A DNA stretch of 64,000 nt from Aldrovandia affinis (Eukaryota; Chordata; Actinopteri; Notacanthiformes; Halosauridae), in contig JAINUG010000018.1 of assembly GCA_029706075.1 (NCBI GenBank), forward strand, positions 2,999,001 through 3,063,000, read 5' to 3'. The translations under genes were made by a program, and so were the position numbers. The notes under the pieces were generated by a model. It was not told the origin of the DNA. It searched no databases and saw only the letters and a program-made list of their open reading frames with translations. This document shows, in pieces, positions 1 through 9,110 of the stretch; within the stretch, counting starts at the first letter, position 1; each line of letters opens with the position of its first letter.

Positions 1-36
1 GCTTGAATAGATTTGCGTTATGTAAGTAGGCTATCG

Positions 37-121
37 CAGGGCTCTACGGTGCGAGTATTTCACTCGCATTTCTCCCATGGGGGGGGGTACTCCTTGGAAA
101 AAAAGTTAGCGTAGAGCCCTG
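37..121. mobile_element. 85-bp miniature inverted-repeat element (hAT-like ends)
   Basis: The ends are an 11-bp perfect inverted repeat: CAGGGCTCTAC at 37-47 and its complement at 111-121. The CAGGG start is typical of hAT termini. The middle has a short inverted pair (GCGAGTATTTCACTCGC) and a G run. No 8-bp target duplication is evident, so the family is an inference from the ends alone. Confidence 0.5.
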
Positions 122-359
122 GTATGCTATGATGAATTACCTTGTATGTCACTAGCAATGGTCAATAATGTTATCAAAAAAGATACAGAAAACAGCACAA
201 TTTATTTTTACACAATCCAATGAGGGTCAGTAACTTGTTTTACAAATCAATAGATACATACAGGGCTAGATTTTAGTCTGTTTCCTTGGAAGAATTGAAA
301 CTCCACCTATTCAATGCTAATTAGAGTCATTCACACAGTCGAGCCCTTTCCCCCTAGAC

Positions 360-700
360 CAGGGGTGTCAAACTAATTTTAGTTAATGGGCCATACAGCC
401 CAATTTGATCTCAAGAGCCCTTTCTTTTAGTGTAAAGAAGTACAAGTAGACTACATTCTGAAAACATTACAATTAAACCTGGCACCTCTTAGCCGTCACA
501 AGTCCATCAATATTAGGTGTAAAATCCTGAGCAGCTGCCAATTAGTTGCCTAGACAAACCACCTCTTCAATCTTGCCTATGAAGAGCTTAGTACACTATG
601 CTAAATCTCAACCACCGTGCAGAGTGGCATAACTGCAGTCACCTTTTCTGTTGTCTTGCTTAAACGCACAGTGGATGTGTGTACCACACATCTTCCAGCA
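360..700 (+). mobile_element. hAT-type non-autonomous element, left end
   Basis: It starts with CAGGGGTGTCAAACT followed by a 'GGGCCATACAGCCC' stretch, a terminus seen widely in vertebrate hAT (Charlie-like) repeats. No matching right terminus was found before the LINE at 735, so it looks truncated and its right limit is approximate. It codes for nothing recognisable. Confidence 0.45.
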
Positions 701-734
701 ATGCGTTCAACAGGGAGAAATGATGCTGGGTATC

Positions 735-1390
735 AAATCAAATCAAATCAAATTTTATTTATATAGCACATTTAACATGACGCTCGTCAACCAAAGTGCT
801 TTACAATACAGGTAGACTAAGGGTAAAAATAAATAAACAGAAAATAAACAACCAACAGACATACAAAGGAACAGAACAACACCTCAAAACAAACAAGGCA
901 GGAGTCAGTGTGAGTTGGGGAACGCTAAGGAATATAAGTGAGTTTTGAGCTTAGATTTAAAGGACTCGATGGAGGGGGCAAATCTGATGGACATGGGGAT
1001 GCTGTTCCAGAGGTCAGGGGCTGCAACAGCAAAAGCACGCCCCCCCCTAGACTTGAGGTTGGACTTACGGGTGGTTAGGAGACCCTTATCAGCAGATCTG
1101 AGGGCCCTGACGTTGGTATAGGGGTGAGGAGGTCTGCTAGGTAGGAGGGGGCCTTACCATTTAGAGCTTTGTAGACAAATAAAATAACTTTAAAATCTAT
1201 CCTATAGCATACTGGGAGCCAATGAAGGGAGGCAAGGACAGGGGTGATATGAGCTCTCTTCCGAGTACCTGTGAGCAATCTAGCAGCAGCGTTGTGGGGT
1301 AGCTGTAGGCGGGCCATGGTCGACTTATTAAGGTATGAGTTGTCTGTCCGGATGGGGGTCAAGCCAGGAAACTTTGACATGCAATGACAT
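735..1390 (-). mobile_element. CR1/L2-group LINE, 3' end
   Basis: A leftward non-LTR retrotransposon 3' end. The frame at 1075-1380 (minus) gives the end of a reverse transcriptase ORF, with the NAAARLLTGT, HITPVLASLHWLPV and FVYKALNGKAPSYL motifs characteristic of the CR1/L2 group. Beyond the ORF the 3' UTR runs to a short tandem tail of ATCAA units at about 735-760 next to TTTATTTATATAGCAC. Only the last ~100 residues survive, consistent with the 5' truncation usual for LINE copies. This tail differs from that of the other L2 copies here, so it is probably a separate subfamily. Confidence 0.75.
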
Positions 1391-1527
1391 GTTTGAATGC
1401 AATACCTTTTGACACAGATTTGACATTAACAACTATGAACTGCTTTATAATGGCTGGTCGTGGTTCTGTTAGAGGGTCAAGGATGGGGTCCTCAGTACAG
1501 TTTGTGTATGCACACCACTCAGCATAT

Positions 1528-2216
1528 AACCGTATTGACCCGAATATAAGACGACCCCGATTATAAGACGACCCCCCTTTTTCAAGACTCATTTTTGGAA
1601 AAAGACTTTTTTGAAGACCAAATCTTGTTTGTATAAAGAAAACATTTTATTTGTCTTCACATTGAATAAAACAATGTAGGCTGTTTGTAACATCTTTTGG
1701 TAAAATCATGTTTTCAATATTCAACAATTGTCTAGAATGCAATAAAACAGTAGTGCAATTGTCAGGAGTGTAGTAGGGGTGGAACCAAATGCAGGCGCGA
1801 AAGAGACCCAAAATACGGTAATACGTTTATGGTATTTATTTTCCACAAACGTAAGCAAAACAATGTCGGTGGCGACACGCAAATAACTAACCAAACAAAC
1901 CAAAATGATAAACGAACTGGAACAAACAAAGCTAGCTAAGCAGCAAATCCAAAACGTAATCCAAAACACGGATTTAACTAAACAGAAGAACTGTAATAAT
2001 AAACAATTTTGGCAATCGGTTGGGCCGTGGTTGCTGCCGCATGAGTTTCGGTCACATGTGGATGGAGAAACACAGTGGCTGGCTTGGGGAACAGTCCTTT
2101 AGCGCCCTCTGTTGTTGTGAATGAATATTTACGTTTAAAAAATTGGGGGCGCGAATATCAGACGATACGACTTTTTCAGACTTTTTTCTCCGTCTTATAT
2201 TCGGGTCAATACGGTA
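1528..2216. mobile_element. Non-autonomous DNA transposon with 25-bp inverted repeats
   Basis: Inverted ends of about 25 bp (ACCGTATTGACCCGAATATA... at 1529 and its complement ending at 2215) flank about 690 bp. CATAT lies just outside both ends (1523-1527, 2217-2221) and may be the target duplication. Subterminal copies of a TATAAGACGACCCC-type motif recur near both ends. There is no transposase ORF. I do not assign a superfamily with confidence. Confidence 0.6.
1760..2010 (-). mobile_element. Possible LTR fragment inside the inverted-repeat element
   Basis: The segment starts TGTCAGGAGTG and carries a 'GGAACCAAATGCAGG' stretch. On the minus strand this reads like the 3' end of a fish gypsy LTR (compare CACTCCTGACA closing the solo LTR at 25485). 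The other boundary is not visible. A decayed fossil of an LTR inserted into the DNA transposon is the best guess. Confidence 0.3.
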
Positions 2217-4794
2217 CATATGCTGACCTTTCTGCTCTAGATCCATCTATGGAGTAAGTTACATTCAGATATGTTACCCTTTTGCATGTCATGGCAAAAC
2301 AGTCAACCGCAGTGATACAATTTTCTGGGTACATCTGATGATACATTTACAACATTGCATGTCTGTCAAGCTCATCCAAGATAATCTGGTGGAATGGAGA
2401 CAGCGGCACCACTGTACAGTTTTCTAGGACAAGTCTTTCTGCTGAGACCAAAACACTGTGTTTCACATAAAGCATATCAGTTGTGTCATCGCGTGACAAA
2501 GTCCCAACAATTTGTCCTCCCAAAATACTGGCAAATTCAGCACCATATTCACATGCACATGCCCACTACACTGGTGACTCTGCTGAAATGGTCTCATAAT
2601 CTGGACTAAAATTGTCCTGTTGTTGTTATTAAACTTTCCCAGTATTCCATTAAAACGCTCAAATGAAAAACAGAAAGAATAAACAGGTCCGTAGTCCAAC
2701 ACACACTCTTTCAAATGAAGATGTAAATGCATGTTGGGGTGCAGTTCAATGGGCCAAACAGTTCGACAAATTTTGAGAGAAATGTCTGCAGGTATCTATC
2801 CGCTACGTCCAGTCTATTGACGGATATGACTCTGGAGCAGAGTATGATACAAGCCTGCACAAAGTCAGACCACATGTCATAGTGTCTGTTGTCGATAAGC
2901 CCCTTCAGACAGAACAGGGAGTAAATGGTTGTCCAGTTTTTCCACTGATCTGCTGTAAATCCTGTAAAGCCAGATGCAATTCGTAAGGGAATTCTTCCAA
3001 CCTCATAAGGTACTTTGATGTTTTCCACTCTAGTTTGAAGTTCATCAAGGCTCTTCGTTGTTAAAATTCCTAGTTCTGTCCACAGTCGGAATACATGCCT
3101 TGCCGTACCAAGGAGAAGGTTGTGCATTGGATCTATGACGACAAATCTGATGGCATCATAGTAACTCAAGTGGAAAAGTTCTGACCATCTACCCCCGTAC
3201 GTCTGTTCAATTTCTTTCTGTTCTGCTTTTGTCTTTGCCTGTTTGGATAATTTAGCGTAGCGTTTGTGATCCTCTGATGTGCGTGACTCCCATGAAGACC
3301 GCTCAAATCCAGAGTAGTCCATTTTTGCAGCAAAGTCTTTCTTGCTGAACATCTTCAAACACTTGTGGCATCCTGCAAGAGTTAGTTAAATGCAATATGT
3401 TACGCACACATATTTATACTTGACCATTCAATGAAACAGACCAACTGCAATCTATCAAAAGATCAACAATGTAAAACATCTACATCTTGATTTTACTGAT
3501 TCAACTATCAATATCAAGGTTTATTAATTATATATTGCAAAGCATATGTTTGATTATTTCAATTACCTCTGTATGCTCCGTGTCCGACAAAGCCTCCACA
3601 TGTGCGAGTTGCGGGGATATCGGATGACAGACAAAGCAGAGCTGCTCTGTAAACCTGATGCCCTGTGTAAGAGCTGTCTTCCAAAACTATGCCCTTCCAA
3701 ATTTCTTGGAGCTCATCAACCAAGGGGTCTAAGAAAGCATTTATGTTTAGTGATGGCTCCTTTGGGCCAGGTATTAGTCCAACAAGAATCATATTTTCTT
3801 CCTTAAAATGGTCTTCACGAGGTAGATTCAAAATGACCAAGTACATGGCTCCAACTGAATAAGGTGCATGTTTGAATGGTTGGAACCAGTCCACATTCAG
3901 CATCAAGGCCAAATTATTTGGCTCTGCTAAAAGGGCTTTCCATCCACATACTGGTAATCCTGCTATACTTGTCCATCATATACATTTCCTAACACATCCT
4001 CAGGCATTTTCCGCTTTCGCCATTCTTCACATTTCTCTTCAAATCCAGGTATTTTAACAAGAGCTCCCAGAGACTGTACAACACTACTGTAACAGTAAGG
4101 CCGTATTGGATAGACATACTCTTTACCGCTGAAAGATGTTGCCTTTCTTAGCAAGGCAGAGCCACATTTCTTCCTCAGTGAAGACCTCTTATGTGGGTGG
4201 TTGTAGAATGGGATGTAACCACAAGTCTTGCACATCTTTGTACCATCCCGTCTGAGCTCATAGGTTTCAGTTAGCATGTATACTGTCATACATTTTGGAC
4301 AAACCACGTATTGTAAGAAATTGTCACGGAGGATGCCTGTCCATTTCCTCAAGGAGAATAAAGTATTTGGGATATTGCTTGCGAAGGCAGTGAGGGGATC
4401 AACGCAGAGAACAATTCCAATTATCCACATTAACTGTTTGATGCACAGAATAAATGATGTGATGGCAATGTCAGAAATCTTGTGGGTTGATTGCCATTTC
4501 AAAAGCATCATTGCCAGAACTCTCATCAGTAAGGCTTCTTGGTTTTTTGAAGACTGATGACTTCCATGTCCCTCTCCATCATGCATGTTAGAATAGGCTT
4601 CACTTTGCTCCTTTGCAAGGCTTTCCCCTCTTCATCCTCCTCAGGCACATACTCATCCTATGCAAATGTAAAGTACAAATTTAATTGAAAAAAATGAAAA
4701 ATGTAGGTAATGAAATATGTGGGTGAAACATTTAGGGTTTTCCATCTATAGCTTGAGCTCTGGATAAGCCTATGTAATGTTTTACTTTTATAGA

Positions 4795-4955
4795 ATCAGA
4801 ATCAGAAGAGATTTATTGCCATGTAGGCTATGCCTACTAGGAATTTGTTTTGGGTCAATTGGTGCACGACAGTTACAGTAATCAAGAAAAACAATAACAC
4901 AAATACTTAAATTACAGTAGAAATCACAGTCAAATTCAATCAGAGTCAGAAATCA
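4795..4955 (-). mobile_element. LINE-type 3' tail fragment
   Basis: It starts with AGAATCAGAATCAGAAGAGATTTATTGCC, a simple-repeat boundary plus 'TTTATTG' motif often seen at 3' ends of fish LINE copies. No coding sequence. It lies in the intron of the transposase gene. Low confidence, by pattern resemblance only. Confidence 0.35.
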
Positions 4956-4959
4956 GATT

Positions 4960-5690
4960 CAAGTCACTGGTGCTTGCTTTTCAAGCGGCCAGAGGTACTG
5001 CTCCCCCATACCTCCAGTCACTCATCACTCCCTACACCCCGCCCAGACCCCTCCGCTCCGCCTCCGCTGGCAAACTGACTGCCCCATCCCTCCGGGCGCC
5101 TGGCAGCCGCTCCTCGCGGTCTCGCCTCTTCTCTGTCCTGGTCCCTCGTTGGTGGAACGACCTCCCGCAATCGGTCAGGACTGCGGAATCACCTCCAATC
5201 TTCCGCAAGAGACTCAAAACCCACCTCTTCAGACTCCACTACCACTGAACACTGTCCATCTAGTCAATCTGTCGTCACCACTGTTTACTTTACACACTTT
5301 ACACACTGTGGTTCTGTGTGGCTCAGTAGGTAGAGCATGGCGTTGGCAACGCTTAGGTTGTGGGTTCGATTCCCATTGGGGCCACATATACTGAAAAATG
5401 TATGCATTCATTACTGTGAGTCGCTTTGGATAAAAGCGTCTGCTAAATGGCATATATATATACTTGTTCTAAAAAATAAATACAAAAAATACAAAAAATA
5501 CAAAAACACCCACTAACCTTTTCTTTCCCAATGTTACAGGTATGATATGCAGATGCCTGCAATGATATCTATTGCCATTTTACTGCACTGATCTTGTGCG
5601 CTAACTATGATTGTTCTTACCTTGTATTAATGCACATCTAGTAAGTCGCTCTGGATAAGAGCGTCTGCTAAATGCTTAAAATGTAAAATG
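4960..5690 (+). mobile_element. L2-type LINE, 3' end, interrupted by a SINE
   Basis: A rightward L2 copy. At 4970-5248 it encodes the last residues of the reverse transcriptase ORF (AFQAARGTAPPYLQSL, 'SRLFSVLVPRWWNDLP', 'FRKRLKTHLF'). The 3' UTR resumes after the SINE insertion and ends at about 5640-5690 with GTAAGTCGCTCTGGATAAGA, 'GCGTCTGCTAAATG' and an AAAATGT tandem tail. The same UTR and ending recur at 11158, 21568, 30478 and 38703. The copy sits within an intron of the transposase pseudogene and is 5' truncated. Confidence 0.85.
5305..5462 (+). mobile_element. tRNA-derived SINE (HE1-like)
   Basis: The tRNA-like head at about 5312-5385 has an A box (TGGCTCAGTAGG) and a perfect B box (GGTTCGATTCC). 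The tail GAGTCGCTTTGGATAAAAGC 'GTCTGCTAAATG' is the ending shared with L2 LINEs, by which such SINEs are thought to borrow the L2 machinery. It is inserted into an L2 3' UTR. A second, leftward copy is at 43985-44140. Confidence 0.8.
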
Positions 5691-5699
5691 TAAAATGTA

Positions 5700-5779
5700 A
5701 ATATATGTACAACAACATATACAACCTATATACAATAGCACTGTCGTATATAGGTTGTATATGTTGTTGTACATATATT
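5700..5779. repeat. Perfect 34-bp inverted repeat with 12-nt loop
   Basis: Arms 5700-5733 and 5746-5779 are exact reverse complements, with AATAGCACTGTC between them. It abuts the L2 tail at about 5690 and lies about 20 bp beyond the splice donor of the transposase exon at 5801. It would form a long hairpin in DNA or in intron RNA. Confidence 0.9.
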
Positions 5780-6065
5780 CCAAGGTAATTTCATGCTTAC
5801 CACAAAACAGGAGATGTTTTTTCTTCATCTTGCACTGAATCTGAATCTGACTCGCTGGAGTCAAGGCAAAGATGAATGCTTTGTTCATCTGCTGTTTCGT
5901 CTGGAAAACATGCAAACCCATGCAGAAGATACATTAGTGATGCATTACATTACCTGTAAGCCGTAACCCCCCCTGACCTAATATCAAAATTATCACATGA
6001 GGTAGTAGAGAGCTAATTCTACCCTATTTACACCCCCCCACCCCGAACACTTACAGACTCACATC

Positions 6066-6137
6066 ATTGCATACATGCAAATGTACTTATTGCATACATG
6101 CAAATGTACTCATTGCATACATGCAAATGTACTCATA
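6066..6137. repeat. 23-bp minisatellite, three units
   Basis: Three tandem copies of GCATACATGCAAATGTACTC plus ATT, nearly identical. Each contains ATGCAAAT, the octamer recognised by POU/Oct proteins in general; whether that means anything here is unknown. It lies within a transposase intron. Confidence 0.85.
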
Positions 6138-6349
6138 ATAGGCTAGCGAGCCAGTATTGTGCAGAAACAGGTTCTAAACAGATGAGAATGTCCCTGAAAG
6201 TGGGGCTATAAGGGTTTGGTGGGGGGCATGTAGAGGGACTGCAAATAGGGCCTAAGGTCCAAAATAGTGAACTATTGTATAGTGAAATTGTGATGCTTAC
6301 CATTGTCTAGCTCTTCATAACTCCAGCCAGTATCGTCTTGACTGGATGA

Positions 6350-6634
6350 CTATAACGTTACAGCCTCAGATCTGGGGTGGTGTGTAAGAGAGCAACCGCC
6401 TTCCCGGTCCAGTAGTAGAGAGAGAATTAAAAAAATGGCGCGCAATGTAACTACTGTTGGTTTTATAATGTTGGGGCGTTTCCCCATGACCCGTTGGCCC
6501 ATGACCACGCATGTGATTGGACGAGCCCTCGAACGGAAAGATGTCAGCGACTGAATTTGCATTTCCAAGAAGTATTAGATGCAATTTAGCTCCGTGGATG
6601 CAACAGCGAAGAACAATCATTTTAAACCAGCAAG
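6350..6634. promoter_or_regulatory. Putative divergent promoter between transposase and C14orf93-like genes
   Basis: The 285-bp gap separates the most upstream recognisable leftward transposase exon (to 6349) from the rightward start codon at 6635. It contains an inverted CCAAT box (ATTGG, 6516-6520) and is less AT-rich than its surroundings in the middle part. The downstream start has a good vertebrate context (A at -3, G at +4). The promoter role is inferred from geometry; no TATA box is convincing. Confidence 0.45.
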
Positions 6635-8440
6635 ATGGAAGTCCCTAAACCAAAGAGGCAAAGACCTAGGCGCCTTTGTGAACACTGTGACTTGGAACTC
6701 TGTACTTCGCAGTATTATTGGCATAGACAACAATATTGCATAGATGGAGTTTGGGAAAGAAAATCCAATAGGGCTAACGTTAGAACACCACGGATTCATG
6801 ATAGACTAGTTTCATCTAGTCCCGCCGACACAGAGAAGAGATTGTTGCATGCTATGGCTGGCCTGTCTCACCAGATGAAAGAGTCTTTGGAAGACATGAG
6901 TGTACAAGTGAGTAGAGGATTTGAGTCGATGGAGAATAGAATAGGAATTTTGGAGAAAACGGTGTCAACTTTGGTAGCCCAAAACAGTAACATTACACCC
7001 GTGGAGATGAAGAGGAAAAGACGGGTGCAGAATCCCAAAATTGCGGTAAGATAATGTTTGCAGTGATTAAATGTGCCTATAAACTGTTTAATTTGATATT
7101 TGTAGTGGGATTAGCCAACTAAGCTAGCTTCCAGCTGCTATTGTTGTACCAGCTTCAGTAAACTGGCTAGCTAGCTTCGACGGCAATTATCTGCTAACAT
7201 AGTTGATTTTCAATGTAGCCTACCAACACTCAAATAAGTCTATCTTTTATTTCTAGATTTCGATGTATGACACATCATTTGAGAGAGTGATTAAATACGC
7301 CTACAAACTGCTTGAAAAAGATGATTTCTTTACTACTTTCTTTGTCTCCACTAGTAAATTGGAGAGATTCATTAAGTGACTTTAAATCTTGTATTTCATA
7401 GGAAGCAGTGCGTCGTCTCCACAACTCTGAGGGAAATAGCAGGCGCTACGAACCAGAGCAAGGGTAAGATACAAAATAAAAAAGACTACATGCATTCTGC
7501 TGTATAAATGTAAATAAATAGGTTCTCTAATATATTTGTATTTTGTTTTCACAGACTGAGCTCGCCTCGCAATGAGGCAGTCACTTCTTATTTGGTGGAA
7601 GCTCTAGCTGCAAGCCCAGATTTGCATAGTGTGCATAGTGTGGATAATGATGCCATTATATGTAAGTATTTTACTGTTTACTGTACTGTGCTAATTTTTT
7701 TGTTTTTTACTTTTAAAAGTAATTTTAGTGTGGCTATTTCCATTGTTTATGTATAGACTACCATACTCATTCAATTGTTTTCCAGCGGCCTGTAAGACCT
7801 ACTATGAGACCGTACGCAGGAACTTCCGGTTCAGCCAACCGGACCTTGCAGTTCAGGCAGAAGCCGTGAAGAATGCAGCCCGCAGTCGACAGAGAAGAAA
7901 GAGGGTAAGATTTACTAGACAGTAGTACAAATATGAATACACTATAGAAGATATAACCAGTATAGACAGTGGTATAAATAATGAATAATATTGTTGGTCA
8001 ATGTGACATTAATCTTCTGTTACATTAGTAGATGTCTTGTGTCAACACGCAGTGCATTGAGCAGTACTGATTGCCTGTACTGATTGTGTTTACAGCTGCT
8101 GGAAGCGAGGCAGAGTGTACTAGTTCCAGATGACATGGATTTCTGGAGGGGCGTCACTATTGACCTGATGTCCGATGAGGAGGATGGCATCCAAGAGGGG
8201 GTGTCTGGGTGGATTGTGCGGCCTCCATTCTTTCGCAGCGAGGAGCTCTCCAACCTGTGTGCCAGACTGCAGGACTGCCTGGATTCTAATCCAAAGCACA
8301 CGGCAACACATCACCGGCGTCTGCCCGTTGTTGGAGCACATTCGGACAGAATACCACCAACTGCATATCCATCAGAGGTGGCAGAAAGACATTTCAATGC
8401 TCTTCTGATGCCCCAGGCCCCTGCCAGTTATCGACTCTAA
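6635..8440 (+). CDS. C14orf93-like protein, five exons, 347 residues, intact
   Basis: Five exons join through GT-AG introns with matching phases: 6635-7045, 7402-7463, 7555-7661, 7786-7904 and 8096-8440, ending in TAA. The N-terminus (residues 15-35) has C-x2-C-x11-H-x4-C, a possible zinc finger. Residues about 66-105 look like a coiled coil, and a basic stretch follows (about 126-130). The C-terminal half (about 160-347) has 'ACKTYYETVRRNFRF', the basic 'RSRQRRKR', then FWRGVTIDLMSDEED (LMSDEED at 257-263), 'GWIVRPPFFRSEELSNLC' and 'SDRIPP'. These match, in order, the conserved C-terminal region of the C14orf93 family as I remember it. The function is unknown; a DNA- or chromatin-linked role is only inferred. 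The gene is head to head with a CACTA transposase relic, so it may be that transposon's second gene or a host gene derived from one. Confidence 0.8.
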
Positions 8441-8578
8441 TACTGTGCCTTGTTCTTTTTTTTTACTCTGTATGTAGTATACTATGTATATCTGTATACT
8501 GTATACTTTGACTTGATTTGTCTTAGTTTTTTTATACTCTGTATATTGTGTACCTACCTGGTTGTGCCTTTAAAAAAA

Positions 8579-8603
8579 AATAAAGTACCTTTAAAAAAAT
8601 AAA
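8579..8603 (+). terminator. Two AATAAA polyadenylation signals
   Basis: AATAAA occurs at 8579-8584 and 8598-8603, inside a short duplication of a TAAAGTACCTTTAAAAA unit. They lie 139-158 bp after the stop codon of the C14orf93-like gene, a natural 3' end for its mRNA. Confidence 0.65.
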
Positions 8604-8640
8604 GTACCTCTTATCTATCTACTAGTGTACACCATAGGAT

Positions 8641-9110
8641 AACAATAACATGAATATATTCAACATTGCCTATAACATATATCACATGAATATATGGTCT
8701 TCAGTAACTGCAACAATTATACATTATTATTATTATTATTATTATTAATAATTTTTAGGGGAGGGGTTTAAGCCTGCATTATGGCCGAGGGTGACCAATA
8801 GTGACAGATCACCTGACTGACCTACCACCCAATAGAGTGATTTCTAGTTTTAAAGGTCACATGGTGTCATCATATGCCGATTCCAGCCCAGGCAGCTCAC
8901 TGCTATTCAGATGCTAATTGGAGTCATTCACACACCACAGGGGGGGGGTGGAGGGCAGAGGGAGGTGTGAAGCCCAATTTGGTCTGTTATCGACAATTTA
9001 CGGCACAGGAGAAGGTGGGCTCCCAAGGCTGGAAACAGTCTGGAAGAGCCGGGAATTAGTGATCTTTCCGGCCATCTACAGGCATCTACATGGTCAAAAA
9101 TCCCCCTTTT
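8641..9110. other. Unassigned stretch with an ATT microsatellite
   Basis: No gene seen. A short ATT repeat lies at about 8728-8748. The segment near 8900-8935 (GCTAATTGGAGTCATTCACA) closely resembles 316-336 upstream of the hAT-like element, so some repeat family brackets this region. Confidence 0.6.

Larger units (their letters stand above)
2463..6349 (-). pseudogene. CACTA/EnSpm (TNP2-type) transposase gene, decayed, multi-exon
   Basis: A leftward transposase gene in pieces. Exon 6349-6301 (donor GTAAGC) joins in phase to exon 5900-5801, an acidic Ser/Asp-rich stretch. A long exon runs from about 4658 to 3567 and holds the 'LMLNVDWFQPF', 'NLPRE' and 'LVGLIPGPKEPSLNINAFLDPL' region. An intron with clean GT-AG ends (3566-3373) leads to the exon from 3372, which has FVVIDPMHNLLLGTA and 'GFTGFTADQWKNWT', the core of TNP2 transposases. 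The last part has LKECVLDYGPVYSF and 'SFERFNGILGKF', the C-terminal domain that follows TNP2. The gene is broken: an in-frame stop at 3963-3965, a frameshift near 3930 and another near 2735. No CACTA-type terminal repeats were found. It is head to head with the intact gene at 6635, which suggests both came from one two-gene transposon. Confidence 0.8.

Noticed and set aside
6350-6620. Minus-strand 72- and 84-residue frames as the transposase N-terminus
   Set aside because: They overlap each other in different frames, lack TNP2 features and do not join in phase to the exon ending at 6301.
7728-7925. Separate 65-residue gene
   Set aside because: It is exon 4 of the C14orf93-like gene (7786-7904) with read-through into both introns.
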